64,000 bases of DNA from JACOMY01 sp046233115 (GCA_046233115.1 JBJXHM010000020.1:21808-85807), one strand, 5' to 3'. Counted from the first letter of the stretch, positions 1-8,952 are shown. Translations and numbers: made by a program. Notes: generated by a model from the letters alone, not told the origin.

Positions 1-538
1 TTTCACCAGATACGTAGAAGTCCCCGGGCCCAAAATAAAGATCGTTTTTTACATATTTTATTGCATTATTGATAGCGGTGAGATTCGACGCGGCTTTTGT
101 CGTGCCCCCAAATCCCAATGCGCCAAACTGTTCAGCAAATATAAATCCATCTGGAAACAAGCCTTTTAAATACTGGGTAGGTGAGGTGGTTAAATGTAAG
201 ACTGAACCACCATCATCGCTTGGTCGTGTACCAGGACTCGCATCCATCAACTCATACATATTCCCGCCACTCGGAATCTTGTCTTCATCTCCTTGCCAAT
301 GGTCATCATATCCAATTGTTTGAAATATAGCCCCTACAGAATAGCCGCCGCCATTGACGTCGCTGAGCATATTTGACACGTTCTTGTAGGTTGATACGGT
401 GATTGGCATTGATCGCCACCTTCCGTTGATGGAGGCATCCAGCACAAAGATCGGGATGACACACTTGAATGCATCAATTCCAATCGCCGCAATCTTTGAT
501 CTGCGGTTCTCGCAAAATAGTATAATGTTGTATCTCAT
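1..538 (-). CDS. Unrecognised protein, 5' part, runs off left edge (low GC)
   Basis: An open frame on the minus strand begins at an ATG at 538 and reads without a stop to base 1, giving about 179 residues of a longer protein. It starts MRYNIILFCENRRSK and later reads NGGGYSVGAIFQTIGYDD. The frame stays open upstream to a stop at 614-616, with a possible TTG start at 565. An AGGA lies about 15 bases before the ATG, so the start is uncertain. Codons are ordinary and the protein looks globular, with no signal peptide or membrane segment. I do not recognise the family. Base composition is unlike the neighbours: 1-60 has 22 G+C of 60, while adjacent genes are near 65-70%. That points to acquired DNA. 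It is convergent with nothing visible and transcribed in the same direction as the peptidase gene to its right. Confidence 0.55.
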   Translation of the reverse strand, partial: MRYNIILFCENRRSKIAAIGIDAFKCVIPIFVLDASINGRWRSMPITVSTYKNVSNMLSDVNGGGYSVGAIFQTIGYDDHWQGDEDKIPSGGNMYELMDASPGTRPSDDGGSVLHLTTSPTQYLKGLFPDGFIFAEQFGALGFGGTTKAASNLTAINNAIKYVKNDLYFGPGDFYVSGE

Positions 539-695
539 ATTGCAATCATAAAAGTTCCTGTCCAAAATTGACCGAGATTCCGCAGGTTGACGCCATCCGT
601 GGCGAAGAGCTGGTCAGAGGCTCTGTTGGAGTGCGGCTGGCAGCTTCATTGGGCATTGGAGTAGGGGGGCAGCGAGCGGCGGGACCCACCCGCCC

Positions 696-1787
696 TCATG
701 CCTCCGCGGCGTGGGCCAGCGCGCTGGCAAGGATCTGGCGGGCGCGGAGCAGGACGACCTCCTTCCAGTCGGTCTCCGGCGGGCAGAGCGCCTCGGTGAT
801 CGCGGTCTTGATCTCCTGACCCTGCTCGGAATGGAGGTCGCCGTGGGCGTGCAGCCAGTTGTCGGCCCGGAGCGCGCCCAGCACCTGCGGCACCGGGCGG
901 GTGCCGGCCTCCAGCGCGCAGGCGGTGAGGCGCTTCCCTGGCAGGCTGCGGGCTACGCCGACCTCCAGCAGACCGGCGTCCGAGGCGGTCGACTTGCTGT
1001 CGCCGCGGGCGAGCGAGGCCAGGGAGTGGCTGCCGAAGGCCTCCAGCAGCCAGCGCTCGCCGGGGCTGTCCGGCGGCTGGCGGTGGATGATCTCGATGTG
1101 GCCCCAGGAGCCAAGACCGGTGTGCAGGTCGATGAAGATCACCGCCTCCGCACCCTTGCCGTGCCGTTCGGCCAGATCATGGATCAGGCGGTTCGACCAG
1201 CAGGGCTTGGTGCCGCCGTAGAACAGGCCGTCGGCGTGGCTGTACTGGCCCTGCGTGATCGCCGCCTCCAGCGCCCGCTGGCCGTGCTCGGCGGCATAGG
1301 CCTCGGCGGCGTCGCGGAAGGCGGCCTCGCTCGCCTCGTCCCAGCTCTCAGGCAGGATCGCCTCGTGCAGGGCCTCGTAGCCGGGATTCTCCGGGTGGCC
1401 GGCCGCGTGGTCGATGAAGTTGCGGTTGATGTCGATGTTGTCTTCGTTGGTGCGCCGAAGCCAGGCGAAGCCGAAGGGGTTGATCGCGTGGATCAGCACC
1501 ACCTTCAGGTCCGGCGGCAGCGGCTGCAGGCCGGGTCCGCGCAGCCAGGCGACCTGCACCGCCGAGCCGAAGAAGCCCTCGGTGCCGTGGGTGCCGGAGG
1601 TGACCATGAGCGTCACCCCGGCATCCTTGGGGCCCAGCACCGCGACATCGGTGGTGAGGTCCACCCCCTCCGGCCCGATCGCCGGGTTCTCGTGCCGTGA
1701 GAGCGTGGCGCCGGCCGAGTCCGCGGCCTCCAGGAACTTGGAACGGGCGGCGGCGTAGTCCTTGGCGAAGCAACTCAATACAGACAT
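696..1787 (-). CDS. DUF2817 / M14-like zinc carboxypeptidase family protein
   Basis: 363 residues matching the DUF2817 group of M14-type metallopeptidases, which are predicted zinc hydrolases acting on peptide or amide bonds. Diagnostic motifs in order are SGTHGTEG at about residue 64 (the H-x-x-E zinc ligands), NEDNIDINRNF at about 116, FIDLHTGLG at about 222 (third metal-ligand histidine), and CALEAGT at about 290, which would carry the catalytic glutamate. No signal peptide is visible, so it is probably cytoplasmic. The gene follows the epoxide hydrolase gene by 18 bases on the same strand, so the two are likely co-transcribed. The substrate cannot be told from sequence. The ATG is preceded only by a weak purine stretch. 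Confidence 0.9.
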   Translation of the reverse strand: MSVLSCFAKDYAAARSKFLEAADSAGATLSRHENPAIGPEGVDLTTDVAVLGPKDAGVTLMVTSGTHGTEGFFGSAVQVAWLRGPGLQPLPPDLKVVLIHAINPFGFAWLRRTNEDNIDINRNFIDHAAGHPENPGYEALHEAILPESWDEASEAAFRDAAEAYAAEHGQRALEAAITQGQYSHADGLFYGGTKPCWSNRLIHDLAERHGKGAEAVIFIDLHTGLGSWGHIEIIHRQPPDSPGERWLLEAFGSHSLASLARGDSKSTASDAGLLEVGVARSLPGKRLTACALEAGTRPVPQVLGALRADNWLHAHGDLHSEQGQEIKTAITEALCPPETDWKEVVLLRARQILASALAHAAEA

Positions 1788-1805
1788 GGCGGAAGCGGCC
1801 TCTCT

Positions 1806-2966
1806 CTAGGCAGGGCGCAGGGGGCGGACGAAGGTCAGGATCTCCGCGGCCAGCGCCTCTGGCTGCTCCATCGCCGCGAAGTGGCCGCCGCGCGGCATCT
1901 CGGTCCAGCGGCGGATGTCGCTATAGAGCGTCTCGGCAAGGTGGCGTCCGGGCCGCAGAATCTCCTTGGGAAAGGCGGTGTAGCCCATCGGCACGTCGAT
2001 GGTCTCGCCCTTGGGGATCGGCCAGGGCCGGTGCATGCGCGCGTAGTAGGGCCAGAAGGAGGAGTTGATCGCGCCGGTGAACCAGTAGAGCGAGATGTCG
2101 GCCAGCATCTGGTCCTTCGTCAGCACGCTCTCGACGTCGCCGTCGCAGTCGGTCCAGGCGCGGAACTTCTCGACGATCCAGGCAGCCAGGCCGACCGGCG
2201 AATCGGTCAGGCCGAAGGCCAGGCTCTGCGGCCGGGTGCCCTGGATCCACTGGTAGCCGGTCTCCTCCTTCAGCCAGTGATTGAGCTCGCCGAGGTAGCG
2301 CTGGGTCTCGGGCCGCGGATCCTCGAACATCGCCGGCTCGCGGCGCAGCGGCAGCAGGTTGAGGTGCAGGCCCAGCACCTCGGCCGGCCGGCTGTAGGCG
2401 ATCTGCGAGGTGACGAAGCAGCCCCAGTCGCCGCCTTGCAGGAAATAGCGCTCATAGCCCAGCACCTCGCGCATCAGCCGGCTCAGGGTCTCGGCCATCT
2501 CTTCCAGCCCGAAGCGTGGCTGACCGGGCGTGAAGGAGAGCCCGAAGCCGGGCAGGGAGGGGGCGATCACGGTCAGCGCGTCGGCCGGATCGCCGCCGAA
2601 GGCTGCCGGATCGGTCAGCCGCGGCAGGATCTCCAGGAACTCGAAGACCGAGCCGGGCCAGCCGTGCAGCAGCAGCAGCGGCGCCGGGTTCGGCCCCTTG
2701 CCCTCGACCACCAGGTAGTGCTGCTCGATCCCGTCCAGCGGCACCTTGAACTGCGGGAAGGCGTTCAGCGCCGCCTCCGCCTTGCGCCAGTCGAAGGACT
2801 GCTTCCAGTAGTCGGTGAGCGCGCGCATGTAGTCGACATCGGCACCGTAGGCCCAGGCCTCGCCGGGGGTGCGCTCCGGAAAGCGGGCGAAGGCGAGGCG
2901 CTGGGCGAGGTCGGCCAGGGCATCGTCGGGAATCTCCAAGCGAAAGGCTTGCGGCTGGGCCGGCAT
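1806..2966 (-). CDS. Epoxide hydrolase family protein (alpha/beta hydrolase with EHN domain)
   Basis: 386 residues with the N-terminal epoxide-hydrolase cap (residues about 5-110, containing FPERTPGEAW and a W-rich helix) followed by an alpha/beta-hydrolase core. The oxyanion motif LLLHGWPGSVFEF is at about 97 and the nucleophile elbow QGGDWG at about 177, with Asp as nucleophile as in epoxide hydrolases. The C-terminal RGGHFAAMEQPE carries the catalytic histidine. Such enzymes open epoxide rings with water. GGAGA lies six bases before the ATG. It is the first gene of a likely two-gene unit with the DUF2817 peptidase. Members of this family act on varied xenobiotic or terpenoid epoxides, so the substrate is unknown. 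Confidence 0.92.
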   Translation of the reverse strand: MPAQPQAFRLEIPDDALADLAQRLAFARFPERTPGEAWAYGADVDYMRALTDYWKQSFDWRKAEAALNAFPQFKVPLDGIEQHYLVVEGKGPNPAPLLLLHGWPGSVFEFLEILPRLTDPAAFGGDPADALTVIAPSLPGFGLSFTPGQPRFGLEEMAETLSRLMREVLGYERYFLQGGDWGCFVTSQIAYSRPAEVLGLHLNLLPLRREPAMFEDPRPETQRYLGELNHWLKEETGYQWIQGTRPQSLAFGLTDSPVGLAAWIVEKFRAWTDCDGDVESVLTKDQMLADISLYWFTGAINSSFWPYYARMHRPWPIPKGETIDVPMGYTAFPKEILRPGRHLAETLYSDIRRWTEMPRGGHFAAMEQPEALAAEILTFVRPLRPA

Positions 2967-3152
2967 CTGCGTCTCTCCTCGAGTCCATCGGCGACCTTGA
3001 AAACAGGCTCACTTCTGCGCCTAGCCTGACCGGGGCAGGGATCGGGATCAACCACCTGGCGTTGCCCAAGACCTTTGCTTTGCGTCTGCCACCTATGCAG
3101 GGTCGCCTGAGGCTTTGACAGCCGGGCCGCCGTCTGGCTCTTGCTGGCCCCC

Positions 3153-4058
3153 ATGATCTGGCTCTGGATTCCGCTCACCGTCGCCGCGGCGCTGCTACAG
3201 AACCTGCGCACGGCAGTGCAGCGGCACCTGGTGGGCCGTCTCAGCACCCACGGCGCGACCCTGACGCGCTACCTCTACGGGCTGCCCTTCGCGCTGGCCT
3301 ACGTGGTGCTGCTCGGCGTGCTGGGCCATCCCCTGCCGCAGATGAATCTCGACTTCTGGATGTGGGAGATGATCGGGTCGCTGTCGCAGACCTGCGCGAC
3401 GATCCTGCTGCTGACGGTGCTGCGGCAGCGCAACTTCGCCGTCGGCATCGCCTACTCCAAGACCGAGGTGGTGCAGGCCGCGATCTTCGGCCTCGTCTTC
3501 CTGGGCGAGGGGGTCTCGGCGATGGGCGCCTTCGCCATTGCGCTGGGCACCGTCGGCGTCATGCTCTTCTCGCTGAAGAAGAGCGCCAATCCCTGGATGG
3601 CCTTCCTCACCGGCTGGTTGGAGAAGCCGGCGCTGCTGGGCATGGTCTCGGGCGGGCTCTTCGGCATCTCGGCCGTCGGCTTCCGCGGTGCCGCGCTGTC
3701 GCTGGAGGGTACTTCCTTCCTGATGGCGGCGGGCTATGCGTTGCTCTGGTCGGCGGTGATCCAATCAACCATCCTCGGCGTCTACCTGCTCCTGCGCGAG
3801 CCCGGGCAGCTCACCGCCGTCTGGCAGGCGCGCAAGGTGGCGGTGCTGGCCGGGATCACCGGTATCACCGCGTCCGCCTGCTGGTTCACTGCCTTCACCC
3901 TGCAGCAGGTGGCCTACGTGCGCACCCTCGGCTTGATCGAGATGATGTTTGGGTTCATCATTGCGCGCTGGGGCTTCAAGGAGCAGCCCAGCAAGGTGGA
4001 AGTTGCAGGCATCGTGCTGCTGATCGCGGCGATCGCGATCATGCTGAACGTCCACTGA
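3153..4058 (+). CDS. EamA/DMT-family membrane transporter
   Basis: About 301 residues, strongly hydrophobic, with roughly ten predicted transmembrane helices in two halves, the architecture of the drug/metabolite transporter superfamily. The first half contains the conserved stretch SKTEVVQAAIFGLVFLGE, and the second ends GFKEQPSKVEVAGIVLLIAA, the usual end of an EamA repeat. It should export or exchange a small metabolite across the inner membrane; the substrate is not predictable. The open frame also allows a TTG start 12 bases upstream, but ATG at 3153 begins directly with the first membrane helix (MIWLWIPLTVAA). It is divergent from the epoxide hydrolase gene and separated from it by about 190 bases that must hold both promoters. 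Confidence 0.88.
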   Translation: MIWLWIPLTVAAALLQNLRTAVQRHLVGRLSTHGATLTRYLYGLPFALAYVVLLGVLGHPLPQMNLDFWMWEMIGSLSQTCATILLLTVLRQRNFAVGIAYSKTEVVQAAIFGLVFLGEGVSAMGAFAIALGTVGVMLFSLKKSANPWMAFLTGWLEKPALLGMVSGGLFGISAVGFRGAALSLEGTSFLMAAGYALLWSAVIQSTILGVYLLLREPGQLTAVWQARKVAVLAGITGITASACWFTAFTLQQVAYVRTLGLIEMMFGFIIARWGFKEQPSKVEVAGIVLLIAAIAIMLNVH

Positions 4059-4072
4059 TCCGCCGTCGCGGC

Positions 4073-4180
4073 TAGAGCATCTTCGCCTCGCATTTGCTCG
4101 GCAGCAATGCTCTAGGTTTTTGTTTAATAAAGCAAATCGTCGTCGCAGGTGATTTTACCTGCTCGGGATTTGCTCTAGCG
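4073..4180. repeat. Tandem hairpin intergenic repeat (copy A)
   Basis: Two adjacent imperfect palindromes. The first is tagagcat (4073-4080) facing atgctcta (4107-4114). The second is agcaaatc (4131-4138) facing gatttgct (4167-4174), with an inner caggt (4146-4150) / acctg (4157-4161) stem. The layout resembles the element at 20971-21084, including the tagagca/tgctcta ends. It lies just after the transporter gene and could stop transcription, but there is no long T-run. Confidence 0.5.
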
Positions 4181-4217
4181 CTCCTGACCAGGGTCCGGGG
4201 CGCCAGGACGGAGAGCC

Positions 4218-4517
4218 ATGACGCGTCACCTGCCATCGTGGCTGCTGCTGCCGCACGGCCTTGCCGTGGTGCTCTTCCTGCTGTCTGACGGCTGGCAGCT
4301 CCAGGTCGGCAACAACCGCAGCCTGCCCGACCTCTACCTGGCAATCGCCGGGGCCGTCGCGCTCGCCCTGGCGCTGGTGGCCAGCCTCACCCTCTGCGTG
4401 CGCCTGGCCACCCGGCCGGAGGAGCGGCGCCGGTGGCCCTGGCTGCTGGTCCACGCCGGCGCGCTCCTGCTCGGCCTGCTGCTGGCCGGAAGCTGGATCG
4501 GCAGCCACCTGGCCTGA
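4218..4517 (+). CDS. Small hypothetical membrane protein
   Basis: 99 residues with three hydrophobic stretches (about residues 8-24, 41-62 and 74-92) separated by short polar loops; the loop RLATRPEERRR should face the cytoplasm. GGAGAG is placed immediately upstream of the ATG. No family was recognised. It lies between the hairpin repeat and the convergent phosphoesterase gene, whose stop is only 5 bases from this one's stop, so no terminator fits between them. The coding call rests on the membrane-protein pattern, the ribosome-binding site, and the lack of a better frame. Confidence 0.6.
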   Translation: MTRHLPSWLLLPHGLAVVLFLLSDGWQLQVGNNRSLPDLYLAIAGAVALALALVASLTLCVRLATRPEERRRWPWLLVHAGALLLGLLLAGSWIGSHLA

Positions 4518-4522
4518 GACAG

Positions 4523-6463
4523 TCAGCGAGCGGCCTCCACCCGCTTCCGGGTCTCCTGCAGATAGCGCCAGGCATCGCCCATGGTTTTGACGCTCTCGAA
4601 CGCAGCCACTTCCGACGCCCGGCCTTCCTCGCTTGTCAGCATCTCGTGGCGGATCTTCAAGGCGATGCCGAGGAAGCCGTTCAGGTTGCCGTGCTCCTTA
4701 AGCGGTTGACTGTCGAGCTCCGCGATCACTTCCGGCTTCATCTCCACGCTCTCCGTCGCCGGCGCGGCCTGTTCCGGCAGCAGCGGCGCATCGGCGCGTG
4801 GCTTGTCGCCGGTCAGCAGCGTGGTCAGACTGTTGGCTGCCTGGTCCCGCTGTGTCAGGTGGGACAGTCCAAAGAGGTCTTCCAGGGTCTTCAGGACCGT
4901 CGAGTGCTCGTAGACGGTGTGATCGACGGGGGTCGTGACCCAGGGCGAGATGACGAGGGTGGGAACGCGGACCCCCAGATGCTCGAAGTTGAAGCCCGAG
5001 CGGTTGTAGCCCTTGGGCCAAGGGCCGTCGCCCGGCGCCGGCGCGACGCTTGGTGCCATGTGGTCGTAGAAGCCACCGTGCTCGTCATAGGTGATGATCA
5101 GGAGGCTGGTGCTCCAGACCGGCGAGTTCCTGATGGCATTGTAGACGGCCGCCACCAGCCCCTCGGCGCCGGACGGGTCGTCCTTCGGGTGATGCGACGA
5201 GCCGCCCTGGTAGCTGCTGTTCACGATGTTCCCGTAGTTCGGCTCGATGAAGGTGTACTGGTAGGGATAGGGGTTCTGCAGATCCTGAGCCAGTAGGGTC
5301 GAGACATCCCTGAACTGGAAGTAGCTCTGCCCCTTGATGGAGGCCAGATGGGGTATCCACCCGAGACCGAGGGAGGAGGAGGGGGAACTGCTGTAGGCGT
5401 TCTTGTCGTCGTTGTAGACCCGCCACGCGAGGCCGGCCTTGGTCAGGGCATCGAAGATACTGCCGTTCGGATAGGTGAAGCCCTCGCCGCCATGGTAGTA
5501 CCACCAGGCCAGATCGGTCTTGGCGGGGCTGTGGTCGAAGCCGTGGGAGCTCGCGCCGTGGACGAAGAAGCGGTTCGGCCAGGTCGGTCCCGGCATGGCC
5601 GAGTACCAGTTGTCGCAAAGGGTGAAGCTGGTGGCCAGCTTGTAGAGCACGGGCAGCTGGGTCTGGGTGTCGAAGCCCTTCATGATCATGTCCCAGTCCT
5701 GCGGGCTGGGCAGGCCGGTATCTTCCGAGTCCGACGTCGCATAGTTGGCGATGAAGCCGGAGTTCAGCACGGTCGGATAGGTTCCACCCTGCAGGACGAC
5801 GCCGGGGCCGCAGAGTTGTTCCAGGGTGTCTTCGAACTCGTGGCCCGGATCGGTCGGCATGGCGCTTGGGGCCGGGCTGCCGACGAAGTAAGTCGAGCCG
5901 GCGTAGTTGTTGCTGGCGGGTGGGTAGTCCGACGTCCCGTAGATGCCGGGAATCTTCGACTGCCCGAAGATGTTGTCGAAAGAGTGATTCTCCAGCATCA
6001 GCACGAAGACGTTGGTGATCTTGGAGAAGTCGCTCAGCCTGACGAAGGGCACCATGACGTCGGTGCCGCCGAGGCTGAGTTCAGCGCCTTGGCTGGGGCT
6101 GCCGACCAGGATCTGGAGGTCCTGGTTCGCGTCGCTGGCCCCGAGCTGGCAGGCAATCCAGCCCGTCGTCCCCGGAGGCCCCGAGTCCAAGCGGGTCTGA
6201 TAGACCCCGGAGGACTCGCCTTCGATGGCCATGATCAGGGACAGCCACTGCGGCTGCGAGCTCGCCGCGGCCTGATGGGCGCTCTCCGGTGAGGGGCCCC
6301 AGCTCACGGTGAGCGGACCGACAGTGGCTCCCGGCTCGGCGATCCAGCTGCCATTCTGTACTGTAGCCTGGCTTGTGTTCGTTGGGGTCTCCTGCCGAAA
6401 GAAGACCTGCAAAAACACCCTCGTGTCATTCTTGTTTGTAAAGAAAAGGCGAGCCTGTTGCAT
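4523..6463 (-). CDS. Phosphoesterase (phospholipase C / acid phosphatase-like) with extra N-terminal domain
   Basis: 646 residues. From about residue 160 it matches the bacterial phosphoesterase family of phospholipases C and AcpA-type acid phosphatases: VFVLMLENHSFDNIFG (metal and nucleophile region), DPGHEFEDT, MPGPTWPNRFFVHGA, IITYDEHGGFYDHM and GVRVPTLVISPWV. These enzymes cleave phosphodiester or phosphomonoester bonds in a metal-dependent way. Residues 1-150 form a separate, Thr/Ser-rich, beta-looking domain I do not recognise. Family members usually carry a Tat or Sec signal peptide; here none is seen at either possible start. A longer GTG start at 6490 exists, but AAGGAGGT sits four bases before ATG 6463, which I prefer. 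An AT-rich stretch at 6540-6680 probably holds its promoter. Confidence 0.88.
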   Translation of the reverse strand: MQQARLFFTNKNDTRVFLQVFFRQETPTNTSQATVQNGSWIAEPGATVGPLTVSWGPSPESAHQAAASSQPQWLSLIMAIEGESSGVYQTRLDSGPPGTTGWIACQLGASDANQDLQILVGSPSQGAELSLGGTDVMVPFVRLSDFSKITNVFVLMLENHSFDNIFGQSKIPGIYGTSDYPPASNNYAGSTYFVGSPAPSAMPTDPGHEFEDTLEQLCGPGVVLQGGTYPTVLNSGFIANYATSDSEDTGLPSPQDWDMIMKGFDTQTQLPVLYKLATSFTLCDNWYSAMPGPTWPNRFFVHGASSHGFDHSPAKTDLAWWYYHGGEGFTYPNGSIFDALTKAGLAWRVYNDDKNAYSSSPSSSLGLGWIPHLASIKGQSYFQFRDVSTLLAQDLQNPYPYQYTFIEPNYGNIVNSSYQGGSSHHPKDDPSGAEGLVAAVYNAIRNSPVWSTSLLIITYDEHGGFYDHMAPSVAPAPGDGPWPKGYNRSGFNFEHLGVRVPTLVISPWVTTPVDHTVYEHSTVLKTLEDLFGLSHLTQRDQAANSLTTLLTGDKPRADAPLLPEQAAPATESVEMKPEVIAELDSQPLKEHGNLNGFLGIALKIRHEMLTSEEGRASEVAAFESVKTMGDAWRYLQETRKRVEAAR

Positions 6464-6719
6464 GACGACCTCCTTCCCCTCGATCGACACCGTTCCCGAT
6501 GGCGTGTTTATCTTGGTGGTGCTGCTGTATGGTTCTCAGGAACAAGAGTCTCTCAAGAGATTCTTTCTAGACCAATGCGCATGCTTCCATCCTTCCTAAG
6601 ATGGGATCTGAATTTTTTGAAATTGTCAATGTAATTGACGAGTCAAATGACGTAAGTTTACTTTATGTTATCTTGTAAGAATGGCTTTGAAGGGGGCGTC
6701 AGGCGACAGTGGCATTGAT

Positions 6720-7721
6720 TCAGAGGGCGGCGCAGCGCGTCAGGATCGCCTTCGCCTCGGAGACCATGCCCATCAGGATCTCGGCGACCGGCTGCTGCTG
6801 CCTGGTCAGTCCGACGCTCTGGCCTGCATAGAGTGCCATGGCGGCGATGTCGCCGGTCATGCCGTCCAGCGGTTCCTCGACGGCGTAGCGCTGGATCGGC
6901 TCGCCGGTCTTGTGGAAGGCAACGGTCTCCTGCTCGCCGGGGCGTTCGCCCGGTTCCGGACTGCCGGCGGCGATCCAGGCCCGTAGGGTCTCGTTCATGA
7001 GGCAGCGGTGCGGCGCATCTGGCCAACCGCCGTCGAAGGTGCTTGACAGCAGGCTGTCGGTCTCGAGAGCCGAGACGACGAGCTGCTTGTAGGTGGGATG
7101 GACGTTGCATTCCGTCGCCAGCAGCAGCCTGGTGCCGACCCAGACGGCACCGGCGCCCAGCGCAAGGGCGGCGGCCAGGCCGCGGCCGTTGGCGATGCCG
7201 CCGGCGGCGATGACATGGGCTTGCGGTAGTGCCTCGACGATGCTCGGGACCAGCACGAAGGTTCCGACCTCGCCCCAGACGTGGCCGCCGGCCTCAACCC
7301 CTTGGGCGACCACGGCATCGACCCCGAGGTCGGTCACCCGACGGGCCTCCTCGGCCGAGCCTACGGTGTGGAGCGCGCGCGCGCCGGCGCGATGGATCCG
7401 CTCCACCACCGGGGCCGGATCACCCCAGAAGGTGGAGACCAGCGGGACCCCCAGGTCGAGCGCCAGGTCCAGGCCCGCATGCTTGTCTTCCGCCGTGAAG
7501 GACAGCACGAAGTTCGCACCGAAGGGACGGTCGGTCAGGGAGCGGATCGCTGCGATCGTGTCCCGCAGCGCGTCGTGCTCGAGCCAGGTGGCTTGCAGCA
7601 CGCCCAGTCCGCCGGCGTTGGACACCGCTGCGACGTAGGCCGGCGATGCGGAGATCGGCGCTCCGAAGACCGGAACGGATAGGCCCAGCAGGCGACAGAG
7701 CGGAGTCATCAAGGTCGACAT
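6720..7721 (-). CDS. Nitronate monooxygenase family protein
   Basis: 333 residues, the usual length for the NPD (2-nitropropane dioxygenase) TIM-barrel flavoproteins, which oxidise alkyl nitronates using FMN. Visible motifs are the N-terminal PVFGAPISASPAYVAAVS, SNAGGLGVLQA (FMN), VVAQGVEAGGHVWG, where the conserved histidine lies, and AAGGIANGRGLAAALALGAG followed by VGTRLLLATE (phosphate binding). The related enoyl-ACP reductase FabK shares this fold and cannot be fully excluded, but the GVEAGGH box favours the nitronate group. GGAGAGAAGGGGG precedes the ATG. It has its own upstream gap and probably its own promoter. Confidence 0.9.
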   Translation of the reverse strand: MSTLMTPLCRLLGLSVPVFGAPISASPAYVAAVSNAGGLGVLQATWLEHDALRDTIAAIRSLTDRPFGANFVLSFTAEDKHAGLDLALDLGVPLVSTFWGDPAPVVERIHRAGARALHTVGSAEEARRVTDLGVDAVVAQGVEAGGHVWGEVGTFVLVPSIVEALPQAHVIAAGGIANGRGLAAALALGAGAVWVGTRLLLATECNVHPTYKQLVVSALETDSLLSSTFDGGWPDAPHRCLMNETLRAWIAAGSPEPGERPGEQETVAFHKTGEPIQRYAVEEPLDGMTGDIAAMALYAGQSVGLTRQQQPVAEILMGMVSEAKAILTRCAAL

Positions 7722-7847
7722 TGCCCCCTTCTCTCCGGCCGAAAGCAGGCGAGGCCGGCTGTCACACCAGGCTTCTCCCGGGTGCGGCCAGTCTAGCCGG
7801 CAATGCCCACCCCGGCGAGTCCACTCCGAAGCCAGGCGGCCCGCCGA

Positions 7848-8834
7848 TCAGGCGGCGGGGCGCGGGTGTCCCAGTACACGGTCGCGGATACGCTGCTGCC
7901 AGACGTGGCCCTCGGCGTCCTGCCACCAGACCTTGTGGGTGGAGAAGGCCGGCACTTCGTAGGAGCCCATGTTGATGTTGCGGGACTTGTCCCACTCGGC
8001 CGCCAGCTCTGGGTAGAGCGCCTTCAGGGTGCTCTTGGGGCCGATGCGCCCGGCGATGTCGCGCGGCTGGCTGATCGGCCGGTCGTCCTCCAGCCAGGTG
8101 TCGATGGCGTGCCAGAGGAAGCCGATCAGGCCGGCCAGATCGCTGGTCTCCACGTAGGGCTGGGGGTAGGCCCAGGCCGCATTCTCGCGGCGCTCGCCGC
8201 CGGCCTCCAGGTGCCAGTACTCGGCGAAGCCCTTGAAGTGGCAGTAGCTGCCGTAGTCGCTGCGCTGGAAGTGGCGCATGTCAAGGTCTTCCACCGGCAG
8301 GTAGTAGAGCGGGGAGTGGCCCTGCTCCAGCGCCACGCGGGCGCGCCGGCTCTCGCCGATGACCACGCCGCCCAGCTTCAGGGTGACCTTGGCCGGGATC
8401 AGCTCCAGGTCGAAGCTGTAGTCGGGGTTCACCTCCCAGGCCGGTCCGTGCTGCGGCTGGCCGGACAGCGCCTCGGTCTTGCTGCCCAGGCTCTCCAGGC
8501 TGGGGACCAGCTCGTGGTCGGGCAGGGCCTCCTCGCAGGCCGGACTGCAGACCCAGCGCCGATGCGGCTTGGTCGGCGCCACCATCATGGTCTGGCAGTT
8601 CGGGCAGCTGGCGTAGAGCCAGCCCAGGTCGGGACGCTGCCGGTGGGCGCGGGTCAGCTGCTCGTTCATCCGCCGCCGCTCCAGGAAGCCCATCAGATCT
8701 CGACGGTCGACGCTGGGCGCAGTCGCATCAGGCGGCTGCGGGAAGTAGGCGAAGTCGATCCAGAACTGGATCATCGATTCCTCGACGCCGGCCAGTTTTG
8801 CGGCCTCGGTCACGCTCAATCGCTCTTCGCCCAT
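7848..8834 (-). CDS. DUF427 protein fused to MerR-like helix and zinc-ribbon segments
   Basis: 328 residues with a mosaic layout. Residues about 5-60 look like a DNA-binding-type helix-turn-helix (RLSVTEAAKLAGVEESMIQF). Residues about 77-103 hold four cysteines in a zinc-finger arrangement (CPNCQTMMV, then WVCSPACEEA). Residues about 145-245 match DUF427: KLGGVVIGESRRARVALEQG, PLYYLPVEDLD, SYCHFKGFAEYW and AWAYPQPY. The C-terminus (LAAEWDKSRNINMG, KVWWQDAEGHVWQQRIRDR) resembles the zinc-ribbon DUF4379 seen in nuclease-like proteins, but without its cysteines. The biochemical role is unknown. A GTG at 8882 would give a longer protein; AAGGAG six bases before ATG 8834 decides for the shorter. 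Confidence 0.72.
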   Translation of the reverse strand: MGEERLSVTEAAKLAGVEESMIQFWIDFAYFPQPPDATAPSVDRRDLMGFLERRRMNEQLTRAHRQRPDLGWLYASCPNCQTMMVAPTKPHRRWVCSPACEEALPDHELVPSLESLGSKTEALSGQPQHGPAWEVNPDYSFDLELIPAKVTLKLGGVVIGESRRARVALEQGHSPLYYLPVEDLDMRHFQRSDYGSYCHFKGFAEYWHLEAGGERRENAAWAYPQPYVETSDLAGLIGFLWHAIDTWLEDDRPISQPRDIAGRIGPKSTLKALYPELAAEWDKSRNINMGSYEVPAFSTHKVWWQDAEGHVWQQRIRDRVLGHPRPAA

Positions 8835-8952
8835 GCTCTGCTCCTTCTCGCTAAGCGGTAGGGACAGCCGATAGGGAGCCACAGCCGCCGCTACCCTGAC
8901 AAGACGCGCAACCCTGGGTCACGCTCTCGTCAGTGGCAGGGACGCAGTCGGA

